Shown piece after piece: positions 8,702-17,661 of a stretch of 64,000 bases of DNA. Below the pieces are notes generated by a model. That model saw only the letters and a program-made list of their open reading frames with translations. It was not told the origin of the DNA and made no database searches. The position numbers were made by a program, and so were the translations under genes. Each line of letters begins with the position of its first letter. The stretch's first letter is position 1. The stretch is from Gottfriedia sp002574545. Lineage in GTDB: Bacteria > Bacillota > Bacilli > Bacillales > Bacillaceae_G. The stretch lies in NCBI GenBank assembly GCA_052180195.1, contig CP197469.1. One strand, 5' to 3'.

Positions 8702-9530
8702 AGGTTTGGGTAAGGGTATTGGAGCATTTTTTCAAGATATTAATCAACAAGAAGAGTTAGTCCAGGAAATCGATCTAAAAGAACTTAGACCTAATCCATA
8801 CCAACCTCGTAAAGTATTTGATGAGACTGCAATGTTAGAATTAACTCAGTCAGTAAATGAACACGGGATTCTTCAACCGATCATTGCAAGAAAAAGTATA
8901 AAAGGTTTCCAAATCGTAGCTGGTGAAAGAAGATATCGTGCTGCAAAAAATGCAGGTTTAAATACGGTTCCAGTTATTGTAAGAGACCTGACTGAAGATC
9001 AAATGATGGAGTTAGCTGTTTTAGAAAATTTACAGCGAGATGATTTAAATCCTCTTGAAGAAGCAGAAGCATATCAAACTTTAATTGAACAATTACACTT
9101 AACCCAAGAACAACTGGCGAAGAAACTTGGGAAAAGTCGTCCACATATAGCTAACTATTTAAGAATTTTAACTTTACCAAACTCTGTTCAAAAAATGGTC
9201 GAAGAAGGTACTCTTTCAATGGGACACGGAAGAGCACTTTTAGGACTAAAACGAAAAGGGTTAATTGAAAGTACAGCATTAAAAGTAATTGAAAAAAACC
9301 TGAGTGTTCGAGAAGTTGAGACGTTAGTTAATGAACTCAATGAAAATGTTTCACGTGAAACACCAAAGAAAAGTCCAACTAAAAACATATTTTTTAGCGA
9401 GTATGAGGAGCTTTTACAAGAAAAATTTGGAACGTCGGTTAAAATTAAATCGGCTAAAGATAAAGGGAAAATAGAAATCCAATTCTTTAACAAAGAGGAT
9501 TTGGAAAGAATTCTTTCAATTATAAAATGA
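8694..9530 (+). CDS. spo0J: Chromosome partitioning protein ParB/Spo0J
   Basis: CTP-dependent DNA clamp that loads at parS, spreads and recruits SMC. ATG 8694 gives 278 residues beginning MAKGLGKGI, as in Spo0J; an ATG two codons earlier has poorer spacing to AAAGGAAGTGA. Seen: GERRYR (77-82) and ENLQRDDL (111-118) of the CTP-binding domain, a central helix-turn-helix (LGKSRPHIANYLRIL), and a C-terminal dimerisation domain. A perfect parS lies inside the gene near its 3' end, as in B. subtilis. Confidence 0.96.
   Translation: MAKGLGKGIGAFFQDINQQEELVQEIDLKELRPNPYQPRKVFDETAMLELTQSVNEHGILQPIIARKSIKGFQIVAGERRYRAAKNAGLNTVPVIVRDLTEDQMMELAVLENLQRDDLNPLEEAEAYQTLIEQLHLTQEQLAKKLGKSRPHIANYLRILTLPNSVQKMVEEGTLSMGHGRALLGLKRKGLIESTALKVIEKNLSVREVETLVNELNENVSRETPKKSPTKNIFFSEYEELLQEKFGTSVKIKSAKDKGKIEIQFFNKEDLERILSIIK
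9347..9362. other. parS: parS site inside spo0J
   Basis: A perfect TGTTTCACGTGAAACA within the coding sequence. It encodes the residues NVSRETP, where B. subtilis Spo0J has NVPRETK, so the site is held in the same linker. Confidence 0.95.
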
Positions 9531-9540
9531 GTTATTCATT

Positions 9541-9590
9541 AGGGAATATTAAATGTGTTGTCTTTCAATGCAGTTAATACTCCCTTTTTG
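9541..9590 (+). terminator. Terminator between spo0J and yyaC
   Basis: A 12-bp stem with one mismatch (9541-9552 with 9574-9585) is followed by a T run (TTTTTGTTTT). It separates the plus-strand spo0J from the convergent yyaC. Confidence 0.7.
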
Positions 9591-9634
9591 TTTTGATTTG
9601 CCTTTTTATAATTGAAAGTTAAGAAACTATTATG

Positions 9635-10222
9635 CTAATAATCTAATTGACGGGTAAATTTTCTTTCGGTTTCTTTAATTGAAGTCGCAATAAACTTAGC
9701 CATTTTCATTACTAGGCTTAGTCTAGTATTTTGTAAAACATAAAATTCCATAAATCCACTAACATTTACTACGCCGGTTAAGTTAATTTCGCCTACTAAA
9801 GGTAACTCCTTTTTCATTGCAGCTCCAGGTTTTAAAGGACCATTGGATAAGCGCACGCTACCGATGCTTTTTACTCTGCCTAAACATGCATCTACAGCAA
9901 TGATAAAAGGGTTGTTATACTTGCCTTTAATTATTTCAAGTTGTTCTGAAAGATTTAACGCATGAATTGGTTCATCAAGAGTACCATAATAGTGAAACTT
10001 ACTTAAGTTTAATTCTCCTAACATGGTTCCCACTAAAGGACCTAAAGAGTCTCCTGTAGAACGGTCAGTTCCAATACATACAAAAACAATTTCTTTAGTG
10101 TGTAAACTTGGAAGCGACTTACATAAACGATCTGCAAATCTGTTAATAGCGTTTTCGTCATCTAGAAATACAGAATAATCATCCTTGAATAGGTTACGCA
10201 AAGGATTTGCTGAAAATTGCAT
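9635..10222 (-). CDS. yyaC: Sporulation protein YyaC (GPR-like, DUF1256)
   Basis: Homologue of B. subtilis YyaC, a sporulation-associated protein structurally related to the germination protease GPR; its substrate is not established. It is 195 residues. Recognisable segments are CIGTDRSTGDSLGPLVG and the aspartate-centred VDACLGR. It is the only minus-strand gene in the core block, as in B. subtilis. The ribosome site is weak (AGGCG). A possible sporulation promoter on the minus strand (GTATA at 10286-10282, 16 bases, CATAAAC at 10265-10259) loosely fits sigma-G spacing. That would suit forespore expression but is only a guess. Confidence 0.88.
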   Translation of the reverse strand: MQFSANPLRNLFKDDYSVFLDDENAINRFADRLCKSLPSLHTKEIVFVCIGTDRSTGDSLGPLVGTMLGELNLSKFHYYGTLDEPIHALNLSEQLEIIKGKYNNPFIIAVDACLGRVKSIGSVRLSNGPLKPGAAMKKELPLVGEINLTGVVNVSGFMEFYVLQNTRLSLVMKMAKFIATSIKETERKFTRQLDY

Positions 10223-10418
10223 AATATCGCCTACTTTTCATTTAAGAGAGTAGTATTAGTTTATGCAAAATTTAAACAATTTATACTTTCGTCAAGCGAC
10301 CTTCGTCATTAAAATTAAACTATTATTACATTTGTTCATATTTGTAGTTTTAAAGTGATAATTCGTTTAGTATTACGTTTGAAGTCATTTGAAAATAGTT
10401 AGGGGGAAAAAAGACAGT

Positions 10419-11315
10419 ATGAATAATGCAGCAGAAAATATAGAAAGTGCTGAAAAAGTAATAAAGAAAAGCATGCTAACGCCAGAACAATGGGACAATA
10501 TTTTAAGATCATCAATAAAAATAGTTATAATTATTATTGTTTCAGTATTGGTTGTAAAACTCGGAAGAAAGTTAATCCGTAATCTCTTAAAAGTTAATGC
10601 TAGAGGACCGTTACAAGTATCAGAAAGAAGATCAGTGACGCTTATTAAGTTAATGGAAAATGTACTTGCATATGTCATATTCTTTATTGCTACTTTGACG
10701 ATTCTCCCGATCTTTGGTGTGGAAATAAAAGGACTTTTAGTTGGAGCAGGAATAGGTGGGGTAGCAATTGGTTTTGGTGCACAAAGCCTAGTAAAGGATA
10801 TCATTTCTGGATTTTTTATTTTGTTTGAGGATCAATTTTCAGTTGGTGACTATATTAGAGTTCAAAATTTTGAAGGAACAGTATTATCAATTGGTTTAAA
10901 AACAACAAAAATTAGAAGCGGAACAGGTGAGCTTCATATCATCCAAAATGGAATGATTACCGAAGTAACTAATTTTTCATTACATAATGCTGTGGCAATG
11001 GTAGATGTTAGCATTTCTTATGAGGGCGATATTGAACATGCGCAATCTGTAATCGAAGAGCATTTAGAAACGATGCCAGCTAGATATGAAGAAATGGTAA
11101 AACCTCCGGAGTATCTAGGAATCCAAAACTTAGGCCCATCAGAAGTAACTTTGCGAATCGCTTCAGAAGTTAAACCAATGACACAATTTAAGATTTCTAG
11201 AGCAATTCGAAAAGAAATTAAGGAAGTACTTGAAAGAAATAACATAGAAATTCCGTATCCAAAGATGGTATTATATAAACAATTAGAACCTAAAAATGAA
11301 AATGCGAATGTATAG
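10419..11315 (+). CDS. Small-conductance mechanosensitive channel, MscS family
   Basis: Tension-gated channel that releases solutes on hypo-osmotic shock. It is 298 residues from ATG 10419, after AGGGGG at 10401-10406. Seen: a hydrophobic segment at about 25-45, a second near 85-105, the glycine/alanine-rich pore helix (GLLVGAGIGGVAIGFGAQSLVKD) and the beta domain beginning DQFSVGDYIRV. The rest is the cytoplasmic alpha/beta vestibule. B. subtilis has yyaD/yyaE between yyaC and ychF, so the gene at this spot differs from that species. Confidence 0.93.
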   Translation: MNNAAENIESAEKVIKKSMLTPEQWDNILRSSIKIVIIIIVSVLVVKLGRKLIRNLLKVNARGPLQVSERRSVTLIKLMENVLAYVIFFIATLTILPIFGVEIKGLLVGAGIGGVAIGFGAQSLVKDIISGFFILFEDQFSVGDYIRVQNFEGTVLSIGLKTTKIRSGTGELHIIQNGMITEVTNFSLHNAVAMVDVSISYEGDIEHAQSVIEEHLETMPARYEEMVKPPEYLGIQNLGPSEVTLRIASEVKPMTQFKISRAIRKEIKEVLERNNIEIPYPKMVLYKQLEPKNENANV

Positions 11316-11352
11316 TTTATATGCTACTATTTTAAGGAAGTGAAGTTTTCGA

Positions 11353-11550
11353 ATGGAAGAAAAAGAATTTAACCTAAATGATATAGTAGAGATGAAAAAA
11401 CCTCATCCTTGTGGAGTGAACAGATGGAAAATTATTCGAATGGGTATGGACATTCGATTAAAATGTGAGGGATGTGAACATAGCGTATTAATACCTCGTA
11501 GAGAGTTCACTCGAAAATTAAAAAAGGTTTTAGTTCGCTCTGAAGAGTAG
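11353..11550 (+). CDS. DUF951 domain protein
   Basis: A 65-residue protein of the DUF951 family. It has a basic, cysteine-bearing body with the motifs KKPHPCG, WKIIRMGMDI and CEGCEHSVLIPRREF, which define the family. Three cysteines (one in PHPCG, two in CEGC) suggest possible metal binding, but no function is established. It starts at ATG 11353 after AAGGAAGTG, 37 bases downstream of the mscS-type gene and upstream of ychF, where it is often found in Firmicutes. Confidence 0.85.
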   Translation: MEEKEFNLNDIVEMKKPHPCGVNRWKIIRMGMDIRLKCEGCEHSVLIPRREFTRKLKKVLVRSEE

Positions 11551-11569
11551 AACGTTTTTTAAAACAATG

Positions 11570-11613
11570 GGTATCTAGTAGAGCAACTTGAAGGATCGCT
11601 CGTATTAGATACC
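11570..11613 (+). terminator. Hairpin before ychF
   Basis: GGTATCTAGTA (11570-11580) pairs with TATTAGATACC (11603-11613) with one mismatch near the loop. The run after it (TTTCG) is poor in T, so termination may be weak. Confidence 0.45.
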
Positions 11614-11713
11614 TTTCGTATGTTATGAATTAATGTTTAGATTTTCTTGTTATTTTTTTTTGAAATCAATATAATTGTGAAAGATTAACTAAGTTCGTAT
11701 AGGAGTGGAAAAT

Positions 11714-12814
11714 ATGGCATTAACAGCAGGAATTGTAGGATTACCAAACGTAGGAAAGTCGACATTATTTAATGCAATTACACAAGCGGGTGCTGAATCA
11801 GCAAACTATCCGTTTTGTACAATTGATCCAAACGTAGGTGTGGTAGAAGTACCAGATTACCGTTTAGAAAAGTTAACTGAATTAGTACAACCTAAAAAAA
11901 CTGTTCCAACAACTTTTGAATTTACTGATATCGCTGGGATCGTTAAAGGTGCAAGTAAAGGTGAAGGATTAGGAAATAAGTTTTTATCTCATATTCGTGA
12001 AGTGGACGCGATTTGCCAAGTAGTACGATGCTTTGCAGATGATAATATTACTCACGTATCTGGAAAAGTTGATCCGATTGCAGATATTGAAACAATTAAC
12101 TTAGAACTAATTCTTGCAGACTTAGAATCAGTTGAAAAACGTATTGATCGTGTAGCTAAATTAGCAAAACAAAAAGATAAAGATGCATCTTATGAACATG
12201 AAATTTTAGTGAAATTAAGAGAAGCATTTGAAAATGACAAGCCAGCTCGTTCAGTAGAGTTTACGGAAGAGCAAATGAAAGTAGTAAAAGGATTGCATTT
12301 GTTAACGACTAAGCCAATGCTTTACATTACTAATGTTGGTGAAGATGACCTTGTAGATGCTTCAGCTAACGAATACGTTGAAAAAGTAAGAGAATTTGCA
12401 GCTAAAGAAGGTTCTCAAGTAATTGTAATCAGTGCAAAAATTGAAGAAGAAATCGCTGAGTTAGATGATGAAGAGAAACGTACATTCCTTCAAGAACTTG
12501 GAATTGAAGAATCAGGTTTAGATCAATTAATTCGTGCAGCGTATTCTTTATTAGGATTGGCAACTTATTTTACTGCAGGTGTACAAGAAGTAAGAGCTTG
12601 GACGTTTAAAAAAGGTATGAAAGCTCCACAATGTGCTGGTGTGATTCATAGTGACTTCGAACGTGGCTTTATCCGTGCAGAAACGGTTTCTTTTGAGGAT
12701 TTATCGACTTATGGTAATATGACAGCAGCAAAAGAAGCAGGCAAAGTACGTCTTGAAGGGAAAGAGTACATTGTTCAAGATGGAGATGTAATGCATTTCC
12801 GATTTAATGTTTAA
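11714..12814 (+). CDS. ychF: Redox-regulated ATPase YchF
   Basis: Obg-family P-loop protein that prefers ATP and associates with the ribosome; linked to stress and redox control in other bacteria. It is 366 residues from ATG 11714, the same length as B. subtilis YchF; the upstream GTG 11705 would overlap the ribosome site. Seen: P loop GLPNVGKS (9-16), the DIAGIVKGASKGEGLGN switch region, a coiled-coil insertion, and the C-terminal TGS domain ending DGDVMHFRFNV. The canonical NKxD motif is replaced by a TNVGE-type sequence (YITNVGED), as is normal for the family. Confidence 0.97.
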   Translation: MALTAGIVGLPNVGKSTLFNAITQAGAESANYPFCTIDPNVGVVEVPDYRLEKLTELVQPKKTVPTTFEFTDIAGIVKGASKGEGLGNKFLSHIREVDAICQVVRCFADDNITHVSGKVDPIADIETINLELILADLESVEKRIDRVAKLAKQKDKDASYEHEILVKLREAFENDKPARSVEFTEEQMKVVKGLHLLTTKPMLYITNVGEDDLVDASANEYVEKVREFAAKEGSQVIVISAKIEEEIAELDDEEKRTFLQELGIEESGLDQLIRAAYSLLGLATYFTAGVQEVRAWTFKKGMKAPQCAGVIHSDFERGFIRAETVSFEDLSTYGNMTAAKEAGKVRLEGKEYIVQDGDVMHFRFNV

Positions 12815-12838
12815 TCGAATAGCAACTAAATTATTGAT

Positions 12839-12867
12839 TTGCTATCTTAAAAAAACTATGCTATAAT
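12839..12867 (+). promoter_or_regulatory. Promoter of rpsF-ssb-rpsR
   Basis: TTGCTA (12839-12844), N17, TATAAT (12862-12867). The -35 lies in the right arm of a short hairpin (ATAGCAA 12819-12825 with TTGCTAT 12839-12845) that may end ychF transcription. Confidence 0.6.
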
Positions 12868-12894
12868 TTTAACTCGTGAGTGATTAATAAAATT

Positions 12895-12936
12895 GCTCCT
12901 TGCCCTTAATTGGGCCGTTAGACCAAAAGGAGGTGA
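12895..12936 (+). promoter_or_regulatory. Putative S6:S18 autoregulatory leader
   Basis: CTCCTT (12896-12901) can pair with AAGGAG (12927-12932), hiding the ribosome-binding site. Inside it, GCCC and GGGC form an inner stem next to the sequence CCGTTAGACC. An S6:S18 leader with a conserved CCG element and a stem near the Shine-Dalgarno is known for rpsF operons in many bacteria. The match here is by eye. Confidence 0.6.
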
Positions 12937-12943
12937 CATTGTG

Positions 12944-13234
12944 ATGAATAAATACGAAATCATGTACATCGTTCGTCCAAACATGGAAGACGAAGCACAA
13001 AAAGCATTAGTTGAGCGTTTCAACAGCGTTTTAACAGAACAAGGTGCTGAAATCACAAACGTTAAAGAGTGGGGTAAACGTCGTTTAGCTTATGAAATTA
13101 ACGATTTCCGTGATGGATACTACATGCTTGTAAACGTTTCTTCTAAACCAGAAGCGGTACAAGAATTCGATCGTTTAGCGAAAATCAGCGAAGATATCAT
13201 CCGCCACATCGTTATTCGTGAAGAAGAAAAATAA
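12944..13234 (+). CDS. rpsF: 30S ribosomal protein S6
   Basis: A 96-residue S6, which sits on the small-subunit platform as a heterodimer with S18. ATG 12944 was chosen because it is seven bases from AAGGAGGTGA and matches the MxKYEIMYIVRP start of homologues; a GTG one codon upstream is too close to the site. The acidic C terminus (RHIVIREEEK) is normal. First gene of the S6-SSB-S18 operon. Confidence 0.97.
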   Translation: MNKYEIMYIVRPNMEDEAQKALVERFNSVLTEQGAEITNVKEWGKRRLAYEINDFRDGYYMLVNVSSKPEAVQEFDRLAKISEDIIRHIVIREEEK

Positions 13235-13268
13235 TATTTTTTAAATGCTTTAGGGAGGTAGGAATCAG

Positions 13269-13754
13269 ATGATCAATCGTGTTGTACTTGTAGGTCGCTT
13301 AACAAAGGATCCGGACTTACGTTATACACCAAGTGGGGTTGCCGTAGCAACATTTACTCTAGCGGTGAATCGTACCTACTCAAATCAGCAAGGTGAAAGA
13401 GAAGCAGATTTTATTAACTGCGTAATCTGGAGAAAGCCTGCTGAAAACGTAGCAAACTTCTTGAAAAAAGGAAGCTTAGCTGGCGTTGAAGGACGCATTC
13501 AAACTAGAAGTTATGATGGTCAAGATGGTAAGAGAGTATATGTAACTGAAGTTGTAGCTGACTCTGTTCAATTCTTAGAACCAAGAAATGCATCAGGTAA
13601 CCAAGGTGGTTCATTCGGTATGAACCAACAAAATCAAGGTTTTAACGCTGGAAATCCTTTCGAAGCACCATCTCAAAAGCCTAGCTTTAATGATGATCCA
13701 TTTGGTGGGACAAGCAAAACGATTGATATTACTGATGACGATCTTCCTTTCTAA
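13269..13754 (+). CDS. ssb: Single-stranded DNA-binding protein
   Basis: Essential tetrameric ssDNA-binding protein of replication, repair and recombination. It is 161 residues. The OB fold occupies about residues 1-105 (start MINRVVLVGRLTKDPDLRYTPSG). A glycine/glutamine/asparagine-rich linker follows, then the acidic interaction tail DDDLPF that docks helicase-loading and repair partners. It starts at ATG 13269 after AGGGAGG, 34 bases after rpsF. Confidence 0.98.
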   Translation: MINRVVLVGRLTKDPDLRYTPSGVAVATFTLAVNRTYSNQQGEREADFINCVIWRKPAENVANFLKKGSLAGVEGRIQTRSYDGQDGKRVYVTEVVADSVQFLEPRNASGNQGGSFGMNQQNQGFNAGNPFEAPSQKPSFNDDPFGGTSKTIDITDDDLPF

Positions 13755-13828
13755 TAATAAAAACAGTGTAATGCTGATCGGTTGGCATTACTAAGAAACT
13801 AATTTTATAGTAGAGGAGGGAAATAACA

Positions 13829-14068
13829 ATGGCAATGGGTGGACGCAAAGGTGGACGTGCTAAACGTCGTAAAGTTTGTTACTTTACTTCAAATGGCATC
13901 ACTACTATCGACTTCAAAGATACTGAGTTATTAAAACGTTTCGTTTCTGAGCGTGGTAAAATTTTACCTCGTCGTGTAACTGGTACTTCTGCGAAATACC
14001 AACGTAAATTAACGATCGCAATCAAACGCGCTCGTCAAATGGCTTTATTACCATACGTAGCTGAATAA
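13829..14068 (+). CDS. rpsR: 30S ribosomal protein S18
   Basis: A 79-residue S18, partner of S6. It contains the family core CYFTSNGITTIDFKD and the basic stretch RRVTGTSAKYQRKLTIAIKRARQMALLPY. ATG 13829 after AGAGGAGGGA. Last gene of the operon, closed by a strong terminator. Confidence 0.98.
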   Translation: MAMGGRKGGRAKRRKVCYFTSNGITTIDFKDTELLKRFVSERGKILPRRVTGTSAKYQRKLTIAIKRARQMALLPYVAE

Positions 14069-14080
14069 GCTGAGTAATAA

Positions 14081-14113
14081 AAAGTACAGCATTCTCATGC
14101 TGTACTTTTTTTG
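14081..14113 (+). terminator. Terminator after rpsR
   Basis: A perfect 12-bp stem (AAAGTACAGCAT 14081-14092 with ATGCTGTACTTT 14097-14108), 4-base loop, then a T run. Confidence 0.93.
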
Positions 14114-14200
14114 TATTTATGAAAAAATAAGTTTTATGGTAAAATAAGAAATAGTATGCTTATCGTGAAATAAGTAGGGGTAGTTGAAAGGAGCTTTATT

Positions 14201-15127
14201 TTGAAATCGACTCGATTTATTACCGAGGGGGCAGTACTATTAGCTATTTACTCAGTACTACTGTTAATATTTAGATTTGTACCGTTTCTCTCATTTATTA
14301 TGGCATTCCTTATGCCGCTGCCGTTTATTATTTTAAGTATTAAATACTCTATTAAGGAATCACTTTTAATTTGCTGTGTGGCGTTGGGATTAACAATTGT
14401 GATTACCTCATTTAATTTACTTCCAATTACATTAATGTACTCAACAGTTGGTGTAGCGTTTGGTTATCTATTGAAAAATGAGCGAAGTAAAGGGGAGATT
14501 TTACTTACCAGTACTTTTTTATATTTAATACATACAGTACTATCCTACATACTATTCAAAGCTATTTTTCATATTGATTTCGTTAAAGAGAATATAGACA
14601 TGGCAACTGAGGCTATAGAAAAAAGTAAGGAACTTAGTGCCAGTCTTGGTACAAACACCAATGAAAAGGCATTGGATAGTCTCACAAATGCTATTAAATT
14701 AATTCCTACATTAATTCCTTCATTACTGTTAATGGTTAGTTTTATACTTGCTTTTTTAACACAACTAGTGACTTTTCCATTAATAAGGAGATTAGGTTAT
14801 AAGACACCGAAATTTAAGCCATTTAGAGAGTTTAGACTCCCAGTTGGATTCATGTGGTTCTTTTTAATTGTAATGATTTTTTCATTCTTCAACTTGGAAC
14901 AAGGTAGCTTCCTCAATACTGCAGTGATTAACTTAACATATGTACTTCAAATTTTGCTGCTCGTTCAGGGTTATGCATCGATTTTTTATTTTAGTTATTT
15001 AAAACGATTTTCTAAGGCAGTACCAATTATTATTTTGATAGTAAGTTTTATCATTCAACCATTAATTTATATTGTTTTACTTATTGGAATCGTCTCAATT
15101 GGAATATTTAATAGAAGAAAGATTTAA
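14201..15127 (+). CDS. yybS: YybS family membrane protein (DUF2232)
   Basis: A 308-residue polytopic membrane protein with about eight hydrophobic segments, equivalent to B. subtilis YybS (DUF2232), which sits at the same place before gdpP. A transport or membrane-sensing role is often suggested for relatives but not shown. It starts at TTG 14201 with AAGGAG seven bases upstream. The loop between the middle membrane segments is charged (KENIDMATEAIEKSKELSAS). Probably co-transcribed with gdpP and rplI. Confidence 0.85.
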   Translation: MKSTRFITEGAVLLAIYSVLLLIFRFVPFLSFIMAFLMPLPFIILSIKYSIKESLLICCVALGLTIVITSFNLLPITLMYSTVGVAFGYLLKNERSKGEILLTSTFLYLIHTVLSYILFKAIFHIDFVKENIDMATEAIEKSKELSASLGTNTNEKALDSLTNAIKLIPTLIPSLLLMVSFILAFLTQLVTFPLIRRLGYKTPKFKPFREFRLPVGFMWFFLIVMIFSFFNLEQGSFLNTAVINLTYVLQILLLVQGYASIFYFSYLKRFSKAVPIIILIVSFIIQPLIYIVLLIGIVSIGIFNRRKI

Positions 15128-15217
15128 AATTAAAAACATATGTTACTAATTTGTTGTAAAAAAGTGAATAAACTTTAATATGTAAGTTAGATTTTATTTG
15201 GCTTAGGGGTTGAACGT

Positions 15218-17194
15218 ATGCAAGATTTTCATAAGAAACAGATGTTTCTTATACCCGTCTATCTTTTAACTGCTCTTTCAGTGTTTCTGATTGGAACCGT
15301 GGTCTATATTCAACCTAAAATAGGGATAATTTTTATCGTTATCTTTTTATGCGTTATTTTTCTAGTTGTAAAATTAGAAATTAAGTATCGCTACGTTTTA
15401 GATATGTATATAGAATCAGTTATGTCGAGAGTGAAGAATTTAAGTAATGAAGCAATTACAGAAATGCCAATTGGAGTATTACTTTACGATAGAGAGTACC
15501 ATATTGAATGGGGCAATCAATATATTTTAAATATTTTAGACGATCGTTCATTAATTGGTAAACACATATATGATCTATCTGAAGGATTAATGGCTTTAAT
15601 TTCGAAAAAAGAGAAAAAAGAAGATGTATTAAATATAAGTAAAAGAACATATCGAGTTGTTATTAAGAGGGAAGAACGATATATTTACTTATTTGATGTG
15701 ACAGAACAGGCTCAACTAGAGAAGTTATACGAAGATCAAAGAACAGTAATCGGAGTTATTTTACTAGATAATTACGATGAAATGACGCAGGGATTAGATG
15801 ATCAGGAGCGTTCTAGCGTAAATGGTGCAGTTACAACGATGTTAAATAGTTGGGCTAATAACCATGGTATATTCTTGAAACGTGTTTCATCCGATCGTTA
15901 TAGTGTAGTTTTAAATGAAGGTATTCTGGCAACATTAGAAAATAATAAATTCACTATATTAGATCAAGTAAGAGAAGAAACTACAAAACGTAATTTGCCT
16001 CTTACTTTAAGCGTCGGTGTCGGAGTAGGCAGTTTAAATTTAACTGAGCTTGGACAATTAGCCCAATCAGGTTTAGATTTAGCGCTAGGCCGAGGTGGAG
16101 ATCAGGTAACTGTTAAAAACATTAACGGTAAAGTAAAGTTTTTCGGTGGAAAGACAAACCCTGTAGAAAAGAGGACGAGGGTTAGAGCAAGAGTGATCTC
16201 GCATGCATTAAGAGATTTAATGAAGAGCAGCACCAATGTTATGATAATGGGTCATAAGTTACCTGACATGGATGCTCTTGGTTCAGCAGTTGGTATTTTA
16301 AAAATGGTAATGCATAATGAAGTAGATGGTTATGTAGTAATTAATAAAGATGAAGTAGACAAAAGTGTTCATCGGTTGATGAAGGAAATGTCTAAAAATG
16401 AACAATTTATGTCTTGTTTTATTTCACCCGAAAAAGCAAAAGAAATTATTTCTGAAGATACATTAATAATTGTAGTAGATACTCATAGACCAACAATGGT
16501 TGAAGAAGAATCACTTTTAAATGAGACAGATAAGATTGTTGTTATAGACCATCACCGAAGAGGAGAAGACTTCATTAAGGATGCAATTTTAGTTTATATG
16601 GAGCCGTATGCTTCCTCTACTGCAGAATTAGTAACTGAATTATTGGAGTATCAACCTAAGAAGATAAAATTAAGCATGCTTGAAGCAACAGCTTTACTAG
16701 CAGGTATTATTGTTGATACAAAGAGTTTTACTTTCCGAACGGGGGCACGAACTTTTGACGCAGCGTCATACTTACGTTCGAATGGCGCGGATACGATCCT
16801 CGTCCAAAGTTTATTAAAACAAGATATGAATGAATATATACGTAAAGCAGAATTAATAGAAGAAGCCTATATGTACAAAGAGGGCTTTGCAATTAGCTTT
16901 GGAAAAGATAATGTAAACTATGATCAAGTGTTAATCGCAAAAGCTGCCGATACATTATTAACGATGACGGATGTTATTGCATCTTTTATTATTGCGAAAA
17001 GGTCTGATAATGTTATTAGCATCAGCAGTCGTTCATTAGGGAATATAAATGTTCAATTAATTATGGAAGAGCTTGGCGGTGGTGGTCACCTAACAAATGC
17101 TGCTGCCCAAATTGAATCTTCTTCAATTAGAGAAGTTGAACAACGTTTATTGAGAATAATCGATGAATATATTGAAGGGAGAACAAACAAATGA
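15218..17194 (+). CDS. gdpP: Cyclic-di-AMP phosphodiesterase GdpP
   Basis: Hydrolyses c-di-AMP to pApA and so affects cell-wall homeostasis, potassium balance and beta-lactam tolerance. It is 658 residues. Two N-terminal membrane helices (about 8-52), a PAS-like domain (about 75-150), a degenerate GGDEF domain (about 170-300), then DHH and DHHA1 domains. The DHH family motifs are DMDALGSA (about 350-357) and DHH at 444-446, with GGGGH in DHHA1 near the C terminus. It overlaps rplI by four bases (ATGA), the same arrangement as in B. subtilis. Confidence 0.96.
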   Translation: MQDFHKKQMFLIPVYLLTALSVFLIGTVVYIQPKIGIIFIVIFLCVIFLVVKLEIKYRYVLDMYIESVMSRVKNLSNEAITEMPIGVLLYDREYHIEWGNQYILNILDDRSLIGKHIYDLSEGLMALISKKEKKEDVLNISKRTYRVVIKREERYIYLFDVTEQAQLEKLYEDQRTVIGVILLDNYDEMTQGLDDQERSSVNGAVTTMLNSWANNHGIFLKRVSSDRYSVVLNEGILATLENNKFTILDQVREETTKRNLPLTLSVGVGVGSLNLTELGQLAQSGLDLALGRGGDQVTVKNINGKVKFFGGKTNPVEKRTRVRARVISHALRDLMKSSTNVMIMGHKLPDMDALGSAVGILKMVMHNEVDGYVVINKDEVDKSVHRLMKEMSKNEQFMSCFISPEKAKEIISEDTLIIVVDTHRPTMVEEESLLNETDKIVVIDHHRRGEDFIKDAILVYMEPYASSTAELVTELLEYQPKKIKLSMLEATALLAGIIVDTKSFTFRTGARTFDAASYLRSNGADTILVQSLLKQDMNEYIRKAELIEEAYMYKEGFAISFGKDNVNYDQVLIAKAADTLLTMTDVIASFIIAKRSDNVISISSRSLGNINVQLIMEELGGGGHLTNAAAQIESSSIREVEQRLLRIIDEYIEGRTNK

Positions 17195-17634
17195 AAGTAA
17201 TTTTCTTAAAAGATGTAAAAGGGAAAGGTAAAAAAGGAGAAACTAAAAATATCGCTGATGGCTATGCAAACTTCCTAATCAAAAATGGAGATGCTATTGA
17301 AGCTACTGCAGGTAATATGAAAACTCTTGAAGCGAAAAAAAATAAAGAATTAAAAGATGCACAAATCGAATTAGAAAATTGTAAAAAGCTAAAAGAAACA
17401 ATTGAAACTTTAACGGTAGAATTAAAAGCTAAATCGGGCGAGGGTGGCCGTCTTTTCGGATCAATCACAAGCAAGCAAATTGCTGATGAGCTTAATAAAG
17501 TACATGGAATTAAACTAGATAAGCGTAAATTTGAAATGAATGACGCGATTAGAGCACTAGGTGTAACAAATATTAAAGTGAAATTGCATCCTGAAGTAAG
17601 TGCAACTTTAAAAGTACACGTTAAAGAACAATAA
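17191..17634 (+). CDS. rplI: 50S ribosomal protein L9
   Basis: A 147-residue L9 with an N-terminal globular domain (MKVIFLKDVKGKGKKGE, NIADGYANFL), a long lysine-rich connecting helix and a C-terminal domain. Binds 23S rRNA near the L1 stalk. Translationally coupled to gdpP. Confidence 0.97.
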   Translation: MKVIFLKDVKGKGKKGETKNIADGYANFLIKNGDAIEATAGNMKTLEAKKNKELKDAQIELENCKKLKETIETLTVELKAKSGEGGRLFGSITSKQIADELNKVHGIKLDKRKFEMNDAIRALGVTNIKVKLHPEVSATLKVHVKEQ

Positions 17635-17661
17635 GAAAAACAAGCATCTGGAGGACAAGAA

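Noticed and set aside
12941..12943. GTG start of rpsF one codon upstream
   Set aside because: Only four bases from the Shine-Dalgarno; ATG 12944 has normal spacing and matches homologues.
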